This document shows positions 9,888 to 19,206 of a stretch of 64,000 nucleotides of DNA, one piece after another. The notes below the pieces were generated by a model. The model did no database searches. It was not told where the DNA came from and was given only the letters and a program-made list of their open reading frames with translations. The translations under genes were made by a program, and so were the position numbers. Every line of letters starts with the position of its first letter. Position 1 is the stretch's first letter. The DNA is from Hyphomonadaceae bacterium (GTDB lineage: Bacteria; Pseudomonadota; Alphaproteobacteria; Caulobacterales; Aquidulcibacteraceae). The stretch spans positions 142,260-206,259 of the forward strand of contig JAEUMP010000024.1 in assembly GCA_016791445.1 (NCBI GenBank), given 5' to 3'.

Positions 9888-11015
9888 ATGAAAGCGTTGC
9901 AGGCCTACCTTTTCCGGCAGGGCATGATTCCCCTGCTGGCCATCCTCGGCGGGCTTGCCGGCGTTGCGATCCTGACCCAGGGCCTGAATCAGCTCGACCT
10001 GATCGTCGACCAGCGCCAATCCACCCTCGCCTTCCTGTGGGTGACGCTGCTGTCGATGCCGCAGCTCATATCGCTCATCATGCCGCTCGCGGTGTTCTTC
10101 GCCGTCGCCTACGCGGTGAACCGGATGCACACGGAGTCCGAGATCGCGGTGGCGTTCGCGGCCGGCGTGTCGCCGTGGCAGATCGTGTCTCCGATCCTCA
10201 AACTCGCCGCGCTCGCCGGCATCGCCCACCTTGCGGTCAACGTGCTGATCCAGCCGGCCAGCTATCGTGAGATGCGCGAAACCGTGCACGCGATGCGGAC
10301 CGATTTCGCAGCATCGCTTGTGCGCGCCGGTGAGTTCACCACCCCAGCCGACGGGCTGACATTCTACGCGCGTGAAGTGGGCGCCGGCGGCGTGTTGCGC
10401 GATCTCTTCATCGACGACCGGCGCAACGCGCAGCGCCCAACCACCTACACCGCCCGTACCGGCGTCATCGTCAGCGCCGGCGGCGCGCCGGCGGTCGTCA
10501 TGCGTGAAGGCCAGATCCAGCAACCGAAGCCGGACGGCGCCATCGATCTCCTCGACTTCGACCAATACACGCTGGAGCTAGGCGCGTTCGTTTCCGCCGA
10601 GGACGAGTACATCCTCAAACCCTCGGACAGGTTCCTCGCCGAACTCTTTTATCCAGACCGAACCTACTATTACGACCAGCGCAACGCGGATCGCTTTCTC
10701 GCCGAAGGCCATCACCGACTGTCCAGCCCATTGCTCGATCCCGCACTGGCGCTGATCGCGCTGGCGGGGCTGCTGGCAGGCGATTTCAGCCGGCGCGGCT
10801 ATGGCCGACGCATCGCCATCGCCGCAGGATCGGCGCTCATCGTGCGCATCTTCGCCCTCGGCATCCAGGCCGCCTGTGTGGATCAACCCTCCTTGAACCC
10901 GCTTCAGTACATCTTCCCGATTGCAGTCTGCGGGGTCGCGCTGTGGATGCTCTCCGCGCCGCGTCGAGGCGCGCGCAAGCCCGCGCGCGCAAGCGCCCTT
11001 TCGATGGCGCGCTAG
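9888..11015 (+). CDS. lptF: LPS export ABC transporter permease LptF
   Basis: 375 aa. An inner-membrane permease of the LptB2FGC machine that extracts lipopolysaccharide from the inner membrane. The YjgP/YjgQ layout is clear: a hydrophobic N-terminal helix after MKALQAYLFRQG, two more helices by about residue 95, a large periplasmic beta-jellyroll (about residues 120-270), then three C-terminal helices. ATG 9888 is preceded by AGAGGGA and removes 57 unlikely upstream residues. lptG follows after 3 bp, and lptD comes next, which supports the assignment as F rather than an unrelated permease. Confidence 0.93.
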   Translation: MKALQAYLFRQGMIPLLAILGGLAGVAILTQGLNQLDLIVDQRQSTLAFLWVTLLSMPQLISLIMPLAVFFAVAYAVNRMHTESEIAVAFAAGVSPWQIVSPILKLAALAGIAHLAVNVLIQPASYREMRETVHAMRTDFAASLVRAGEFTTPADGLTFYAREVGAGGVLRDLFIDDRRNAQRPTTYTARTGVIVSAGGAPAVVMREGQIQQPKPDGAIDLLDFDQYTLELGAFVSAEDEYILKPSDRFLAELFYPDRTYYYDQRNADRFLAEGHHRLSSPLLDPALALIALAGLLAGDFSRRGYGRRIAIAAGSALIVRIFALGIQAACVDQPSLNPLQYIFPIAVCGVALWMLSAPRRGARKPARASALSMAR

Positions 11016-11018
11016 GCC

Positions 11019-12128
11019 ATGGGTTTCCTGTTCACCGGCCTCGGTCGCTATCTCTTCCTGAGCACGCTCACGGGATTTGGAATCGCGATTTCGGCGGTCG
11101 CCGCCTCGATCCTCCTCGTCGATGTCGTCGAGCAGCTGCGGACGGTCGGATCGCGTGTCGATCTTTCATTGTGGCAAGCGCTCGGTCTGACCGCCCTGAA
11201 GACGCCCATGCTGCTGGAGCAGACGCTGCCCTTCGTGGTGCTCGCAGGCTCGATGATCGGCCTTGTGCAGCTCAACCGGCGGAGCGAACTGATCGCTCTG
11301 CGCGCCTCCGGCGTTTCGGCCTGGCGTTTCCTCGCGCCGACGGCTGCGGCCGCCTTCCTCATCGGCGTCTTCGCCATGACGATCCTCAATCCCATCGGCG
11401 CGCGTCTCTACGAGCGATTCGAGCTCCTGCAGGCGCGGATGGAGGGCGAGACCCAGTCAGATGTGCTGACCCGCAACGGCGTGTGGTTGCGCCAAGGCGA
11501 TGCGACGAGCCAGACTGTCATTCACGCCGCTTCGATAGATCCGAGTTCCACCAAGCTGCGCGACGTCACTTTCTTCATCTTCGAAGTGCGCGAGGGAGGC
11601 ACGCTGTCCTTCGTCAACCGCATCACGGCGGCTGAAGCGGTGCTGCGGCCGTCGAGCATGTGGGAGCTGCGCAGTCTGGTCTGGGCCCGCCCGGGCGAAC
11701 CGCCGGTCGCGGAGCCGGTGGTGTCGATCCCGACGACGCTTGAGGCCAACGCCCTCTTCGACACTTTCGTGACGCCGGGCTCCCTCTCCTTCTGGCGCCT
11801 GCCGGGCTTCATTGCCTCCGCGCGGGCTGCGGGTCTGGCGCCGACCCGATACGAGCTGAAATACCAGAGCCTTCTGGCCCTTCCGCTGCTCCTCGCGGCC
11901 ATGGCGAGCCTCGGAGCCGTGTTCTCGCTCCGGTTGCAGCGGCTGGGCGGACTGGCGGGATATGTGGTGTTGGGGATTGTCGGCGGCTTCATTCTCTATT
12001 TCTCGGGACAGCTCGCCGCCGCGTTCGCCATCACCGAGGTCGTGCCGCCCTTGGTGGCCGCGTGGGCCCCGGCCTGTACGGGGTTCTTTGCGGCGCTGGC
12101 CATTCTCAGCTTCGTCGAGGACGGCTGA
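11019..12128 (+). CDS. lptG: LPS export ABC transporter permease LptG
   Basis: 369 aa. Partner permease of LptF, with the same YjgP/YjgQ fold: N-terminal helices (GRYLFLSTLTGFGIAISAV), a coupling-helix area LLEQTLPFVVLAGSMIGL and LIALRASGVSAWRF at about residues 68-110, a periplasmic domain about 130-265, and C-terminal helices around LLALPLLLAAMASLGAVFSL. The LIALRASG motif is typical of both permeases and contacts the LptB ATPase. lptB itself is not in this window. It starts 3 bp after lptF, so it is clearly in the same operon. Confidence 0.93.
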   Translation: MGFLFTGLGRYLFLSTLTGFGIAISAVAASILLVDVVEQLRTVGSRVDLSLWQALGLTALKTPMLLEQTLPFVVLAGSMIGLVQLNRRSELIALRASGVSAWRFLAPTAAAAFLIGVFAMTILNPIGARLYERFELLQARMEGETQSDVLTRNGVWLRQGDATSQTVIHAASIDPSSTKLRDVTFFIFEVREGGTLSFVNRITAAEAVLRPSSMWELRSLVWARPGEPPVAEPVVSIPTTLEANALFDTFVTPGSLSFWRLPGFIASARAAGLAPTRYELKYQSLLALPLLLAAMASLGAVFSLRLQRLGGLAGYVVLGIVGGFILYFSGQLAAAFAITEVVPPLVAAWAPACTGFFAALAILSFVEDG

Positions 12129-12210
12129 GGAAATCCGGGGCGCCAGCTTTACGGGCGGGCGCCGGCAGGGCTAGGTAACCGCCGGGGAGTCGACGTTGAA
12201 AGGGCCTTGG

Positions 12211-14451
12211 ATGTCCCGTTCGGGGGAAGTGGCCGATCGGTGGTTTGACCGCGCGCACGGCCCTTGGGCCGCAGCGGTCGCCGCGATTCTGCTCGCCGCC
12301 GCCGGCTCCACCACGGCCGCCGCGCAGGAGCCTGTGCCGGTCCGCGTCACCAGCGATCAGCCCGTGGTAGTCCTCGAAGCCGACACCCTGGTCAAGGACG
12401 ACGCCAGCCAGACCATCGTCGCGGAAGGCAATGTCGAAGCGCGCTACCAGGGGCGCACGCTCCGCACCAAGCGGCTGATCTACAATCTCCGGGACAACAC
12501 GATCCGCGCCCAGGGCGGCGTCGAGATCATCGATCCCGACGGCACGGTCCGTTACGCCGACGAAGTCGAGGTCGACGAGGAACTGGACACGGGCGTCGCC
12601 ACCGGTTTCGGCGCCCGCATCGCCGGCGGCGGCACGGCGGCGGCGGCGGCGGCGGTGCGTCCGTCGCCTGGCGTGAACCAGTTGCAGCGCGTCATCTACA
12701 CCGCCTGCCCGATCTGCAAGGTCGAGGGCGGCAAGACTGAAGGACCGACCTGGACGCTGCGCGCGCGCAGCGCGACGCAGGACCAAAACTCCAAGATGAT
12801 TTCCTACCGGGATGTCGTCCTGCAGTTCGGCGGCGTTCCGGTCATCTATCTGCCCTACTTCGCGCACCCCGATCCTTCGAGCGGCCCGCGGTCGGGCCTT
12901 CTCCCGCCCGATATCGGCTCGAACCGTCGCGTGGGCGCCTTCTACCAACAGCCCGTGCACTGGGCGATCTCGCCGTACCAGGACCTGACGATCGCGCCGC
13001 GCGTGCACGCGAACGTCAATCCGATCCTCGGCTTCCAGTATCGCAAGCGCTTCTATTCGGGCGATCTGCGCATCGACGGCTCGGCGTCATACGATCAGGA
13101 TTTCGACGGCAACGGCAACAAGTTCGGCGAAGAGTCCCTGCGCGGGCACATCTTCGGCAACGGCCTCTTCAAGATCGACGATTTCTGGTCCTGGGGCTTC
13201 GGCGTCGAACGCGCGGCTGACGATCTCTATTTGCGCCGCTATGACCTCGATGGCGAAACCCGCGCGCGCGGCCCGATCATCGGCGGCGACAATTTGCGGC
13301 TGGTCTCCCAGCTGTTCACGACGGGGCAGAACGAAAACACATTCGGATCGTTGTCGCTGGTCTCCATCCAGGGTCTGCGCGCGGTCGATGACAGCACGGT
13401 GCTGCCGCTCGTCCTGCCGCTCGGCGAACTTGAGCACGTGATGCGTGACCCGTTGTTCGACGGGCAATTGAAACTGCAGGCGTCCACGGCGGCGCTGTTC
13501 CGGCAGGACAATGGCGTCGACAGCGCGCGCGTCTCCGTTGGCGGCGAATGGCGCCGCGACAGCATCGTCGGCCCGGGCCTCGTCCTGGCCCCCTTCGCGC
13601 AGACTCGCGCCGACATCTATCGCACCGGCAACGCGCCTACCGCGAAGGACGAGACCTTCACGCGGAGCGTCGGCCTCGCCGGCGTTGAGGTCCGCTATCC
13701 GTTCGTGCGCACCGGCGGAAACGTGGACGTCATCATTGAGCCCATCGGCATGGTCGCCATCGGCTACGGCGACAATGACGCGCGCATCATCAACGAGGAC
13801 AGCCTCTCGTTCGAGCTCGACGACACGAACCTCTTCCGCCCGAACGCCGCGCCCAACTACGATCTTTGGGAATCAGGCGCGCGTGGCAGCCTCGGCGTGC
13901 GCGCGACGGCGCGGACCCGCGACGACAAGTCGGCGAGCGTGATGCTCGGCCGCCGCTGGCGCGAGGATTCCGAGCCCCGCTTCAACCGCCTGACGAACCT
14001 CGATGACGAGACCTCGGACTGGGTCGGCGCGGTGGACGCCGATCTCGGCCAGAACCTGCAGGCGAATGTCCGTTTCCGCGTGGCGGACAAGGATCTCTCC
14101 CTCGTCCGAATGGACGCCTCGGTGCGTGCCTCGCTCTGGCGCCTTTCCACCGAGGCCCGGTACTTCCAGGTGGACGAGGCACTCCGCCCGGGCGATCCGA
14201 ACCGGGAAATCCGGGGCGGCGTAGGCTTCCGGATCTCGGATCGCTGGAGCTTTTCCTACAGCCTGCAGCGTGATCTCGATTCTGACATTAATCTCTCCCA
14301 GAACATCCACCTGATGTATCGGGACGATTGCACCTTCCTCGATTTCGGCTACGTCCGGTCCGAAACCACCGATCGGGTGCTGGGCCCCAATGAAGGGTTC
14401 CAGATCCGGATCGGGCTCACATCGCTGGGCATGTTCGGCGGCGGCGACTGA
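12211..14451 (+). CDS. lptD: LPS-assembly outer membrane protein LptD
   Basis: 746 aa. An outer-membrane barrel that inserts LPS into the outer leaflet. A signal peptide ends near TTAAAQE (residues 34-40). An OstA/LptA-like beta-jellyroll follows (about 50-135: LVKDDASQTIVAEGNVEARY and so on), and then the C-terminal barrel. Three cysteines are visible, two in TACPICK (about 163 and 166) and one in DDCTFLDF near the end; these would form the family's inter-domain disulfides. A pure GCG-type repeat at about 12634-12656 encodes an Ala run after GGGT. The TTG at 12196 with GGGGAG ahead is an equally plausible start and would add five residues. Confidence 0.93.
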   Translation: MSRSGEVADRWFDRAHGPWAAAVAAILLAAAGSTTAAAQEPVPVRVTSDQPVVVLEADTLVKDDASQTIVAEGNVEARYQGRTLRTKRLIYNLRDNTIRAQGGVEIIDPDGTVRYADEVEVDEELDTGVATGFGARIAGGGTAAAAAAVRPSPGVNQLQRVIYTACPICKVEGGKTEGPTWTLRARSATQDQNSKMISYRDVVLQFGGVPVIYLPYFAHPDPSSGPRSGLLPPDIGSNRRVGAFYQQPVHWAISPYQDLTIAPRVHANVNPILGFQYRKRFYSGDLRIDGSASYDQDFDGNGNKFGEESLRGHIFGNGLFKIDDFWSWGFGVERAADDLYLRRYDLDGETRARGPIIGGDNLRLVSQLFTTGQNENTFGSLSLVSIQGLRAVDDSTVLPLVLPLGELEHVMRDPLFDGQLKLQASTAALFRQDNGVDSARVSVGGEWRRDSIVGPGLVLAPFAQTRADIYRTGNAPTAKDETFTRSVGLAGVEVRYPFVRTGGNVDVIIEPIGMVAIGYGDNDARIINEDSLSFELDDTNLFRPNAAPNYDLWESGARGSLGVRATARTRDDKSASVMLGRRWREDSEPRFNRLTNLDDETSDWVGAVDADLGQNLQANVRFRVADKDLSLVRMDASVRASLWRLSTEARYFQVDEALRPGDPNREIRGGVGFRISDRWSFSYSLQRDLDSDINLSQNIHLMYRDDCTFLDFGYVRSETTDRVLGPNEGFQIRIGLTSLGMFGGGD

Positions 14452-14515
14452 GAACCGAGAGAAAAAAGGGCGCAACGTCTCCGGGAGACGAAACGCGCGT
14501 ACGGAGTTCCTTCGC

Positions 14516-15811
14516 ATGACCTGGAAGATCACCCTGGCGTCGGCCGCCATCGTCGGCGCATTGGGCGTGACCGTGTTGTCCACCCCTGCCGTGTCCCAAC
14601 AGGCGGGCGCCCGCCAGACGCCGACCGCAGCCGCAGCGCCGGCGCGCCGGGTGAACCCTGCCGCTGGCGTGGCTGCGATCGTCAACGACGAGGTCATCTC
14701 GACATACGACGTGAACCAGCGCGCGGCTCTGTTGCTCGCCGGCGCGGGGATCGAGGCGAGCGCTGAAAACCTCGAGCGGGCGCGCAGTCAGGCGATCCGC
14801 GATCTGGTCGACGAACGTCTCCAGCTGCAGGAAGCCAAGGAAAAGGACATCAACGTCGACAGTGCGCAGGTCGATCGTCAGATCGCGGAGATCGCGCGCC
14901 AGAACGGCACCAATCTGGACACGCTGCGCGCGCAGCTCGCCGAGAGCGGCATCGGTCTTGAGACCCTCCGCAAGCAGATTGAATCCGACATCGCGTGGCG
15001 TCGTCTCATCAACGGTCGGTTCGGGTCGCGCGTGAGAATTTCGCAGGACAAGATCACGGACGCGCTCGCGCGCGTTACGGCGAACGCGTCGAAGCCACAG
15101 GCGCTGATCTCCGAGATCCTGATCCCCGCTGATACCGACGAGGAACTGCGGCAAGCGCAGGAAATCGCGGCGCGGCTGATCGAGGAAATTCGCGCAGGCG
15201 CGCCCTTCAGCGCCGTCGCGCGTCAATTCTCCGGCGCATCGTCGTCCGCCGCAGGCGGCGATCTCGGCTGGCTCTCGCAAGGCGAACTGCGACCCGAACT
15301 GCAAAGTGTCATCGACCAGCTCCAGCCTGGCCAGGTGTCCGTGCCGGTGGCCGCTCCCGGCGGCGTCTACATTCTCGCTGTGCGCGAGAAGCGCGCGGGG
15401 ATCGATACGGCGGCGGCGACCAGCATCACTTTGCGCCAGGTTTCGGCGCCTGCGTCCTCCCGCAACCTTTTCGAGCGACAAGTGCGCCGCATCGATGGCT
15501 GTGACGGCCTGCAGCGGCTCTTTTCGAACGTGAATGGCGCGCAGGTGGTGGATCTGGGCGCAGCGCTTGAATCCGATCTGTCGACTGAAGTCCGCGCGCG
15601 AATTTCGCAGGTCGAAGAGTCCAAGGCCTCAGCCGTTTACGAGACGCCCAACGGACTCGCGGCGTTGATCGTATGCGAACGCCAGACGGGTGGCGGCGGT
15701 CTGCCCTCCCGCCAGGAAATCGAGAATCGGCTGTTCGAGCAGGAAATGGCGATGCTTGCGCAGCGCTATCTCCGCAACCTCCGCCGCGACTCCACAATCA
15801 TCACGCGCTGA
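14516..15811 (+). CDS. surA: SurA-type periplasmic chaperone / peptidyl-prolyl isomerase
   Basis: 431 aa. The signal peptide (MTWKITLASAAIVGALG, cleavage near AVSQQ) is followed by a SurA N-terminal helical domain, starting with VAAIVNDEVISTYDVNQRA at about residues 51-69. A parvulin domain is then visible at about residues 195-290 (ISEILIPADT; FSAVARQFS; GGDLGWLSQGEL; GGVYILAVREKR). A second, degenerate rotamase-like region precedes the C terminus. SurA folds outer-membrane barrels, including LptD, which lies directly upstream. ATG 14516 starts the signal peptide and has GGAG upstream. The lptD-surA-pdxA-rsmA order matches the classic arrangement in Escherichia coli. Confidence 0.92.
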   Translation: MTWKITLASAAIVGALGVTVLSTPAVSQQAGARQTPTAAAAPARRVNPAAGVAAIVNDEVISTYDVNQRAALLLAGAGIEASAENLERARSQAIRDLVDERLQLQEAKEKDINVDSAQVDRQIAEIARQNGTNLDTLRAQLAESGIGLETLRKQIESDIAWRRLINGRFGSRVRISQDKITDALARVTANASKPQALISEILIPADTDEELRQAQEIAARLIEEIRAGAPFSAVARQFSGASSSAAGGDLGWLSQGELRPELQSVIDQLQPGQVSVPVAAPGGVYILAVREKRAGIDTAAATSITLRQVSAPASSRNLFERQVRRIDGCDGLQRLFSNVNGAQVVDLGAALESDLSTEVRARISQVEESKASAVYETPNGLAALIVCERQTGGGGLPSRQEIENRLFEQEMAMLAQRYLRNLRRDSTIITR

Positions 15812-15820
15812 CGGCGCGCC

Positions 15821-16840
15821 ATGGCGGCGCTGCCGATCGCGGTTTCCATGGGCGATCCTGCGGGGATCGGCCTCGAGATCGCCGTGCGCGCCTGGCTTGG
15901 GCGCACCAGTGCGACGCCGCCCTTCTATCTGATTGCAGACTCCGCCGCCGTAATGCGCACGGTGGCGCGTCTCAAGTTGAAATGTCCGATCGGCCTGATC
16001 GCGGCGCCCGCAGACGCGCACACTTTCTTTGGTCGCGCCCTGCCGGTTCTCGCAGAGCCGCTCGTCGCGCCCGAAAAGCCCGGCGCGCCGGACCCGCGCA
16101 ACGCGCCCGCGATCCTTTCGGCGATCGAACGCGCTGTCGCTCACGCGACAGGCGGCGAGGCCGCGGCCGTCGTCACGCTGCCGATCGCGAAAGCGGTGCT
16201 CTACGATGCCGGCTTTGCGCATGCCGGCCATACGGAGTTCATCGCCGCACTGACCAAGGACATGTCCTGGGCAGGTCCGCGCGGGCCGGTCATGATGCTG
16301 GCGACAAGTGGACTGCGCGTGGCGCTCGCGACCATTCATCTGCCACTCAAGGACGTAGCTTCCACTCTCTCGACCAAGCACATTGTCGATACGGCGCGCG
16401 TCGTCATCGACGCGATGCGGCGCGATTTCGCTGTCCCCCATCCGCGTCTCGCGTTGGCAGGGCTCAACCCCCATGCCGGCGAACGTGGCGCGATCGGCGA
16501 CGAGGAAGCCACGCTCATCAATCCGGCGGCGGCGATCCTGCGCGCAGAAGGCCATGACGTGTCTGACGCGCGTCCGGCCGACACCCTCTTTCATGCCGAA
16601 GCGCGCGAGGGCTATGACGCGGTTATTGCGATGTACCACGACCAGGGCCTCATCCCGCTGAAAATGCTGGATTTCTGGGGCGGCGTGAACATCACGCTCG
16701 GTCTTCCGGTCGTGCGCACGTCGCCCGACCACGGGACCGGGTTCGATATTGCAGGCGAGGGCGTCGCGAGGCCGGAGAGTTTTGTGGCGGCGCTGAAAAC
16801 CGCGTCAGCGATCGCCGCCCGGCGCGCGCTCGCCCCATGA
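15821..16840 (+). CDS. pdxA: 4-hydroxythreonine-4-phosphate dehydrogenase
   Basis: 339 aa. It oxidises 4-phosphohydroxy-L-threonine in the DXP-dependent route to pyridoxal phosphate. SMGDPAGIGLEI opens the enzyme, and HAGHTEF carries the substrate-binding His137. The three metal-binding histidines fall at H173 (TIHLPL), H218 (LNPHAGE) and H273 (MYHDQGLIPLK). These are each seven residues beyond the E. coli ligands at 166, 211 and 266, so spacing is conserved. The stop overlaps the rsmA start by 4 bp, the same coupling seen in many proteobacteria. Confidence 0.97.
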   Translation: MAALPIAVSMGDPAGIGLEIAVRAWLGRTSATPPFYLIADSAAVMRTVARLKLKCPIGLIAAPADAHTFFGRALPVLAEPLVAPEKPGAPDPRNAPAILSAIERAVAHATGGEAAAVVTLPIAKAVLYDAGFAHAGHTEFIAALTKDMSWAGPRGPVMMLATSGLRVALATIHLPLKDVASTLSTKHIVDTARVVIDAMRRDFAVPHPRLALAGLNPHAGERGAIGDEEATLINPAAAILRAEGHDVSDARPADTLFHAEAREGYDAVIAMYHDQGLIPLKMLDFWGGVNITLGLPVVRTSPDHGTGFDIAGEGVARPESFVAALKTASAIAARRALAP

Positions 16841-17682
16841 ACGCTGACGACCTGCCGAGCCTGCGTAGTCTTCTCGAGCGGGAAGGCCTCTGGGCGCGCA
16901 AGAGCCTCGGCCAGCATTTTCTTCTCGATCTCGAACTTACGCGGCGGATCGTGCGGGCGGCAGGCGACCTTTCCGGAAAACAGGTGATCGAGATCGGTCC
17001 CGGCCCCGGCGGACTGACGCGCGCGCTTCTCGAGAGCGACGCCGCAGAGGTCATCGCCATCGAGAAGGACCCCCGGTTCGTCGCCATTCTCGGCGAACTC
17101 GGTCCCTGGTCGGGAAACAGACTCCGGTTGATTGAAGCCGATGCGCTGCAGGTCGATGAAACGCTGCTGGTAGGAAGCGCTATCGGCACGCCGATCGTCG
17201 CGAACCTCCCCTACAATGTCGGCACGCCGCTCCTCGTAAAGTGGCTCAAGGCCGGCCCGTGGCGCGGACCGATGACGTTGATGTTTCAGCTTGAAGTGGC
17301 CGAACGCATCGTCGCGGCGCCGGGCGCAGAAGCTTACGGAAGGCTCGCCGTGCTCGCGCAGGCTGTCGCGACGGCGCGTATCGTGCTGCGTATTCCGCCG
17401 CGCGCCTTCACCCCGCCGCCCAAGGTGGCGTCAGCGGTGGTCCACCTGACTGATCGCAGCGACCGGTTTGCCGACCTCGACGCGCTGGAGCGCGTGACCG
17501 CCGCCGCCTTCGGACAGCGACGGAAGATGTTGCGGTCAAGCTTCGCTTCGCTCGCCGGTCCCGCAGCCGAACGTCTGCTGGACGAGGCCCGTATCGCGCC
17601 GACTGAACGCGCGGAGCGCATCGACGTGTCGGCCTTCTGCCGACTGGCGACGGTATGGCGTGCGGCTCAGGTGTCTTCCTGA
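16837..17682 (+). CDS. rsmA: 16S rRNA dimethyladenosine transferase RsmA/KsgA
   Basis: 281 aa. It dimethylates two adjacent adenosines near the 3' end of 16S rRNA using SAM. KSLGQHFLLD is at 22-31, the SAM motif EIGPGPGGLTRALL at 52-65, the acidic motif IAIEKDPRF at about 73-81, and the catalytic NLPY at 123-126. The C-terminal helical domain carries FGQRRKMLRSSF. It is the last gene of the lpt-surA-pdxA operon. Its final 16 bases overlap the 3' end of gmk on the other strand, so the two messages are complementary there. Confidence 0.97.
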   Translation: MNADDLPSLRSLLEREGLWARKSLGQHFLLDLELTRRIVRAAGDLSGKQVIEIGPGPGGLTRALLESDAAEVIAIEKDPRFVAILGELGPWSGNRLRLIEADALQVDETLLVGSAIGTPIVANLPYNVGTPLLVKWLKAGPWRGPMTLMFQLEVAERIVAAPGAEAYGRLAVLAQAVATARIVLRIPPRAFTPPPKVASAVVHLTDRSDRFADLDALERVTAAAFGQRRKMLRSSFASLAGPAAERLLDEARIAPTERAERIDVSAFCRLATVWRAAQVSS

Positions 17683-18311
17683 AGCAGGCGCTGCACGAAG
17701 TTCGGCAACCACGGCTGCCTTTGACGACGCAAGCGCTCCGCCGCCACGATGGAGCGCAGTTGCGTGTAACAGCTGTCGAGGTCCTCGTTCACGAGAACAT
17801 AGTCGTACCCGTCCCAGCGACTGATCTCGCTGTAGGCGTTGGACATGCGTTTCTTGATCACCGCACGATCATCGGCGGCGCGCTCATCGAGACGACGGCG
17901 CAATTCGATCATGGAGGGAGGCAGTATGAAGACCTTCACCACATCCGCCTGCGCGGAGTTCGTCAGTTGCTGCGCACCCTGCCAGTCGATGTCGAAGAGC
18001 ACGTCGCGGCCCTTGTCGAGCGCATCGAGTATCGGTTCGCGCGGCGACCCGTAGAGGTTATCGTGCACTTCCGCCCATTCGAGAAAACCGTCGGCAGCGC
18101 GGTGGGTTCGGAAGTCGTCCTTCGACCGGAAGACATAGTGCACGCCGTCGATTTCACCGGGGCGCGGCGGACGCGTCGTCCAGGAGACCGAAAGCTCGAC
18201 GTCCGGATCATCGCGGGTCAGCAAGCGCGTGAGCGTGGTCTTGCCGGCGCCCGAGGGGCTGGAGAGCACGAGCATCAGCCCGCGGCGGCGTCTCACGATT
18301 TTTCCCGGCAT
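17667..18311 (-). CDS. gmk: Guanylate kinase
   Basis: 214 aa. It phosphorylates GMP to GDP. The P-loop SPSGAGKTT is at 18-26, the GMP-binding SWTTRPPRPGEIDGVHYVF at about 43-61, and EWAEVHDNLYGSPR follows. FDIDWQGAQQL carries the conserved acidic residues, and IKKRMSNAYSEI lies in the lid region. The C terminus is about ten residues longer than in short family members. It is the last gene of the fab-mltG-yicC run, 4 bp after yicC, and its tail overlaps the tail of rsmA by 16 bp. Confidence 0.97.
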   Translation of the reverse strand: MPGKIVRRRRGLMLVLSSPSGAGKTTLTRLLTRDDPDVELSVSWTTRPPRPGEIDGVHYVFRSKDDFRTHRAADGFLEWAEVHDNLYGSPREPILDALDKGRDVLFDIDWQGAQQLTNSAQADVVKVFILPPSMIELRRRLDERAADDRAVIKKRMSNAYSEISRWDGYDYVLVNEDLDSCYTQLRSIVAAERLRRQRQPWLPNFVQRLLQEDT

Positions 18312-18315
18312 CCAT

Positions 18316-19206
18316 TCACTCGACGTTGGCGCACTGCTCGCGAAACTGGTCGATTGCGGTCTTGAGGTCGAGGCCGAGGCGCGTCAAGGCGAGATCTGAG
18401 GACTTCGAACATAGCGTGTTGGCCTCGCGGTTCAGCTCCTGCGAGAGAAAGTCCAACCGTCGACCGGCCGCATCGGGGCCGCTGATCAGTGCGCGCGCTT
18501 CGTCGGCGTGGGCTTTCAGCCGCTCCAGTTCCTCGCGAACATCAGCCTTGGACGCGAGCATCGCCGCTTCCTGGGCCAGTCGGCCCGGGTCGAGCGCGAC
18601 GTCCGGCGCCAGCGCCGCCAACCGTTCTTGCAGCCGCGCTGCAAGTGCGGCGGGCGCGATCGCGGCGTTCTGCCCCGCCGCATCCGTCAACGCCTCTATC
18701 CTGGTCACAAGCGCAACGAGCACGCCTGCAAGCACACGCCCCTCCTGCGCGCGCGCGGCGGCCAGTCCGTCGAACGCGACAGCGATGCCTTCGCGCGCCG
18801 ACGCCTCGATGAGGGCGCGGGTTTCAACGACGTCCTCCGCGCCCTCGTCGAACATGAGCACGCCTCGCACCTGAAGGAGCCCATCCCAGCGCGGCGGCGC
18901 GACGCGTCCATCGGCCTGATAGCGCGCGCCAGCCTCCAGAAGTCGACCGACCAGCGCGTGATCGACCGACACGCCGGCCCCTGCTTCGGGGTCTCGCGTC
19001 ACCGTCAAGGTCGTCTGAATGGAGCCGCGCTTGAAACGCCTCGTCGCGGCTTCGCGCACAGCGGCTTCCAGGGATTCAAGCCCACTGGGCAGTCGCGTCT
19101 TGAGATCGAGGCCACGCCCGTTGACGCTGCGCGTTTCCCAGATCCATCGCCGGCCGGCGACGGCGCCGTCGGACCGGCCGAACCCCGTCATGCCGGACAC
19201 AGCCAT
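18316..19206 (-). CDS. yicC: YicC-family endoribonuclease-like protein
   Basis: 296 aa. YicC proteins are stress-linked endoribonucleases; in E. coli YicC acts in small-RNA turnover. The start VSGMTGFGRSDG and the WETRSVNGRGLDLKTRLP motif (about residues 23-40) are family hallmarks. The C-terminal DUF1732 region appears as REELERLKAHADEARALI followed by GRRLDFLSQELNREANTLCSKS. The ATG shares its A with the mltG stop (TGATG), and no Shine-Dalgarno is visible, so it likely depends on translation of mltG. Position between mltG and gmk matches the usual yicC-gmk pairing. Confidence 0.93.
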   Translation of the reverse strand: MAVSGMTGFGRSDGAVAGRRWIWETRSVNGRGLDLKTRLPSGLESLEAAVREAATRRFKRGSIQTTLTVTRDPEAGAGVSVDHALVGRLLEAGARYQADGRVAPPRWDGLLQVRGVLMFDEGAEDVVETRALIEASAREGIAVAFDGLAAARAQEGRVLAGVLVALVTRIEALTDAAGQNAAIAPAALAARLQERLAALAPDVALDPGRLAQEAAMLASKADVREELERLKAHADEARALISGPDAAGRRLDFLSQELNREANTLCSKSSDLALTRLGLDLKTAIDQFREQCANVE

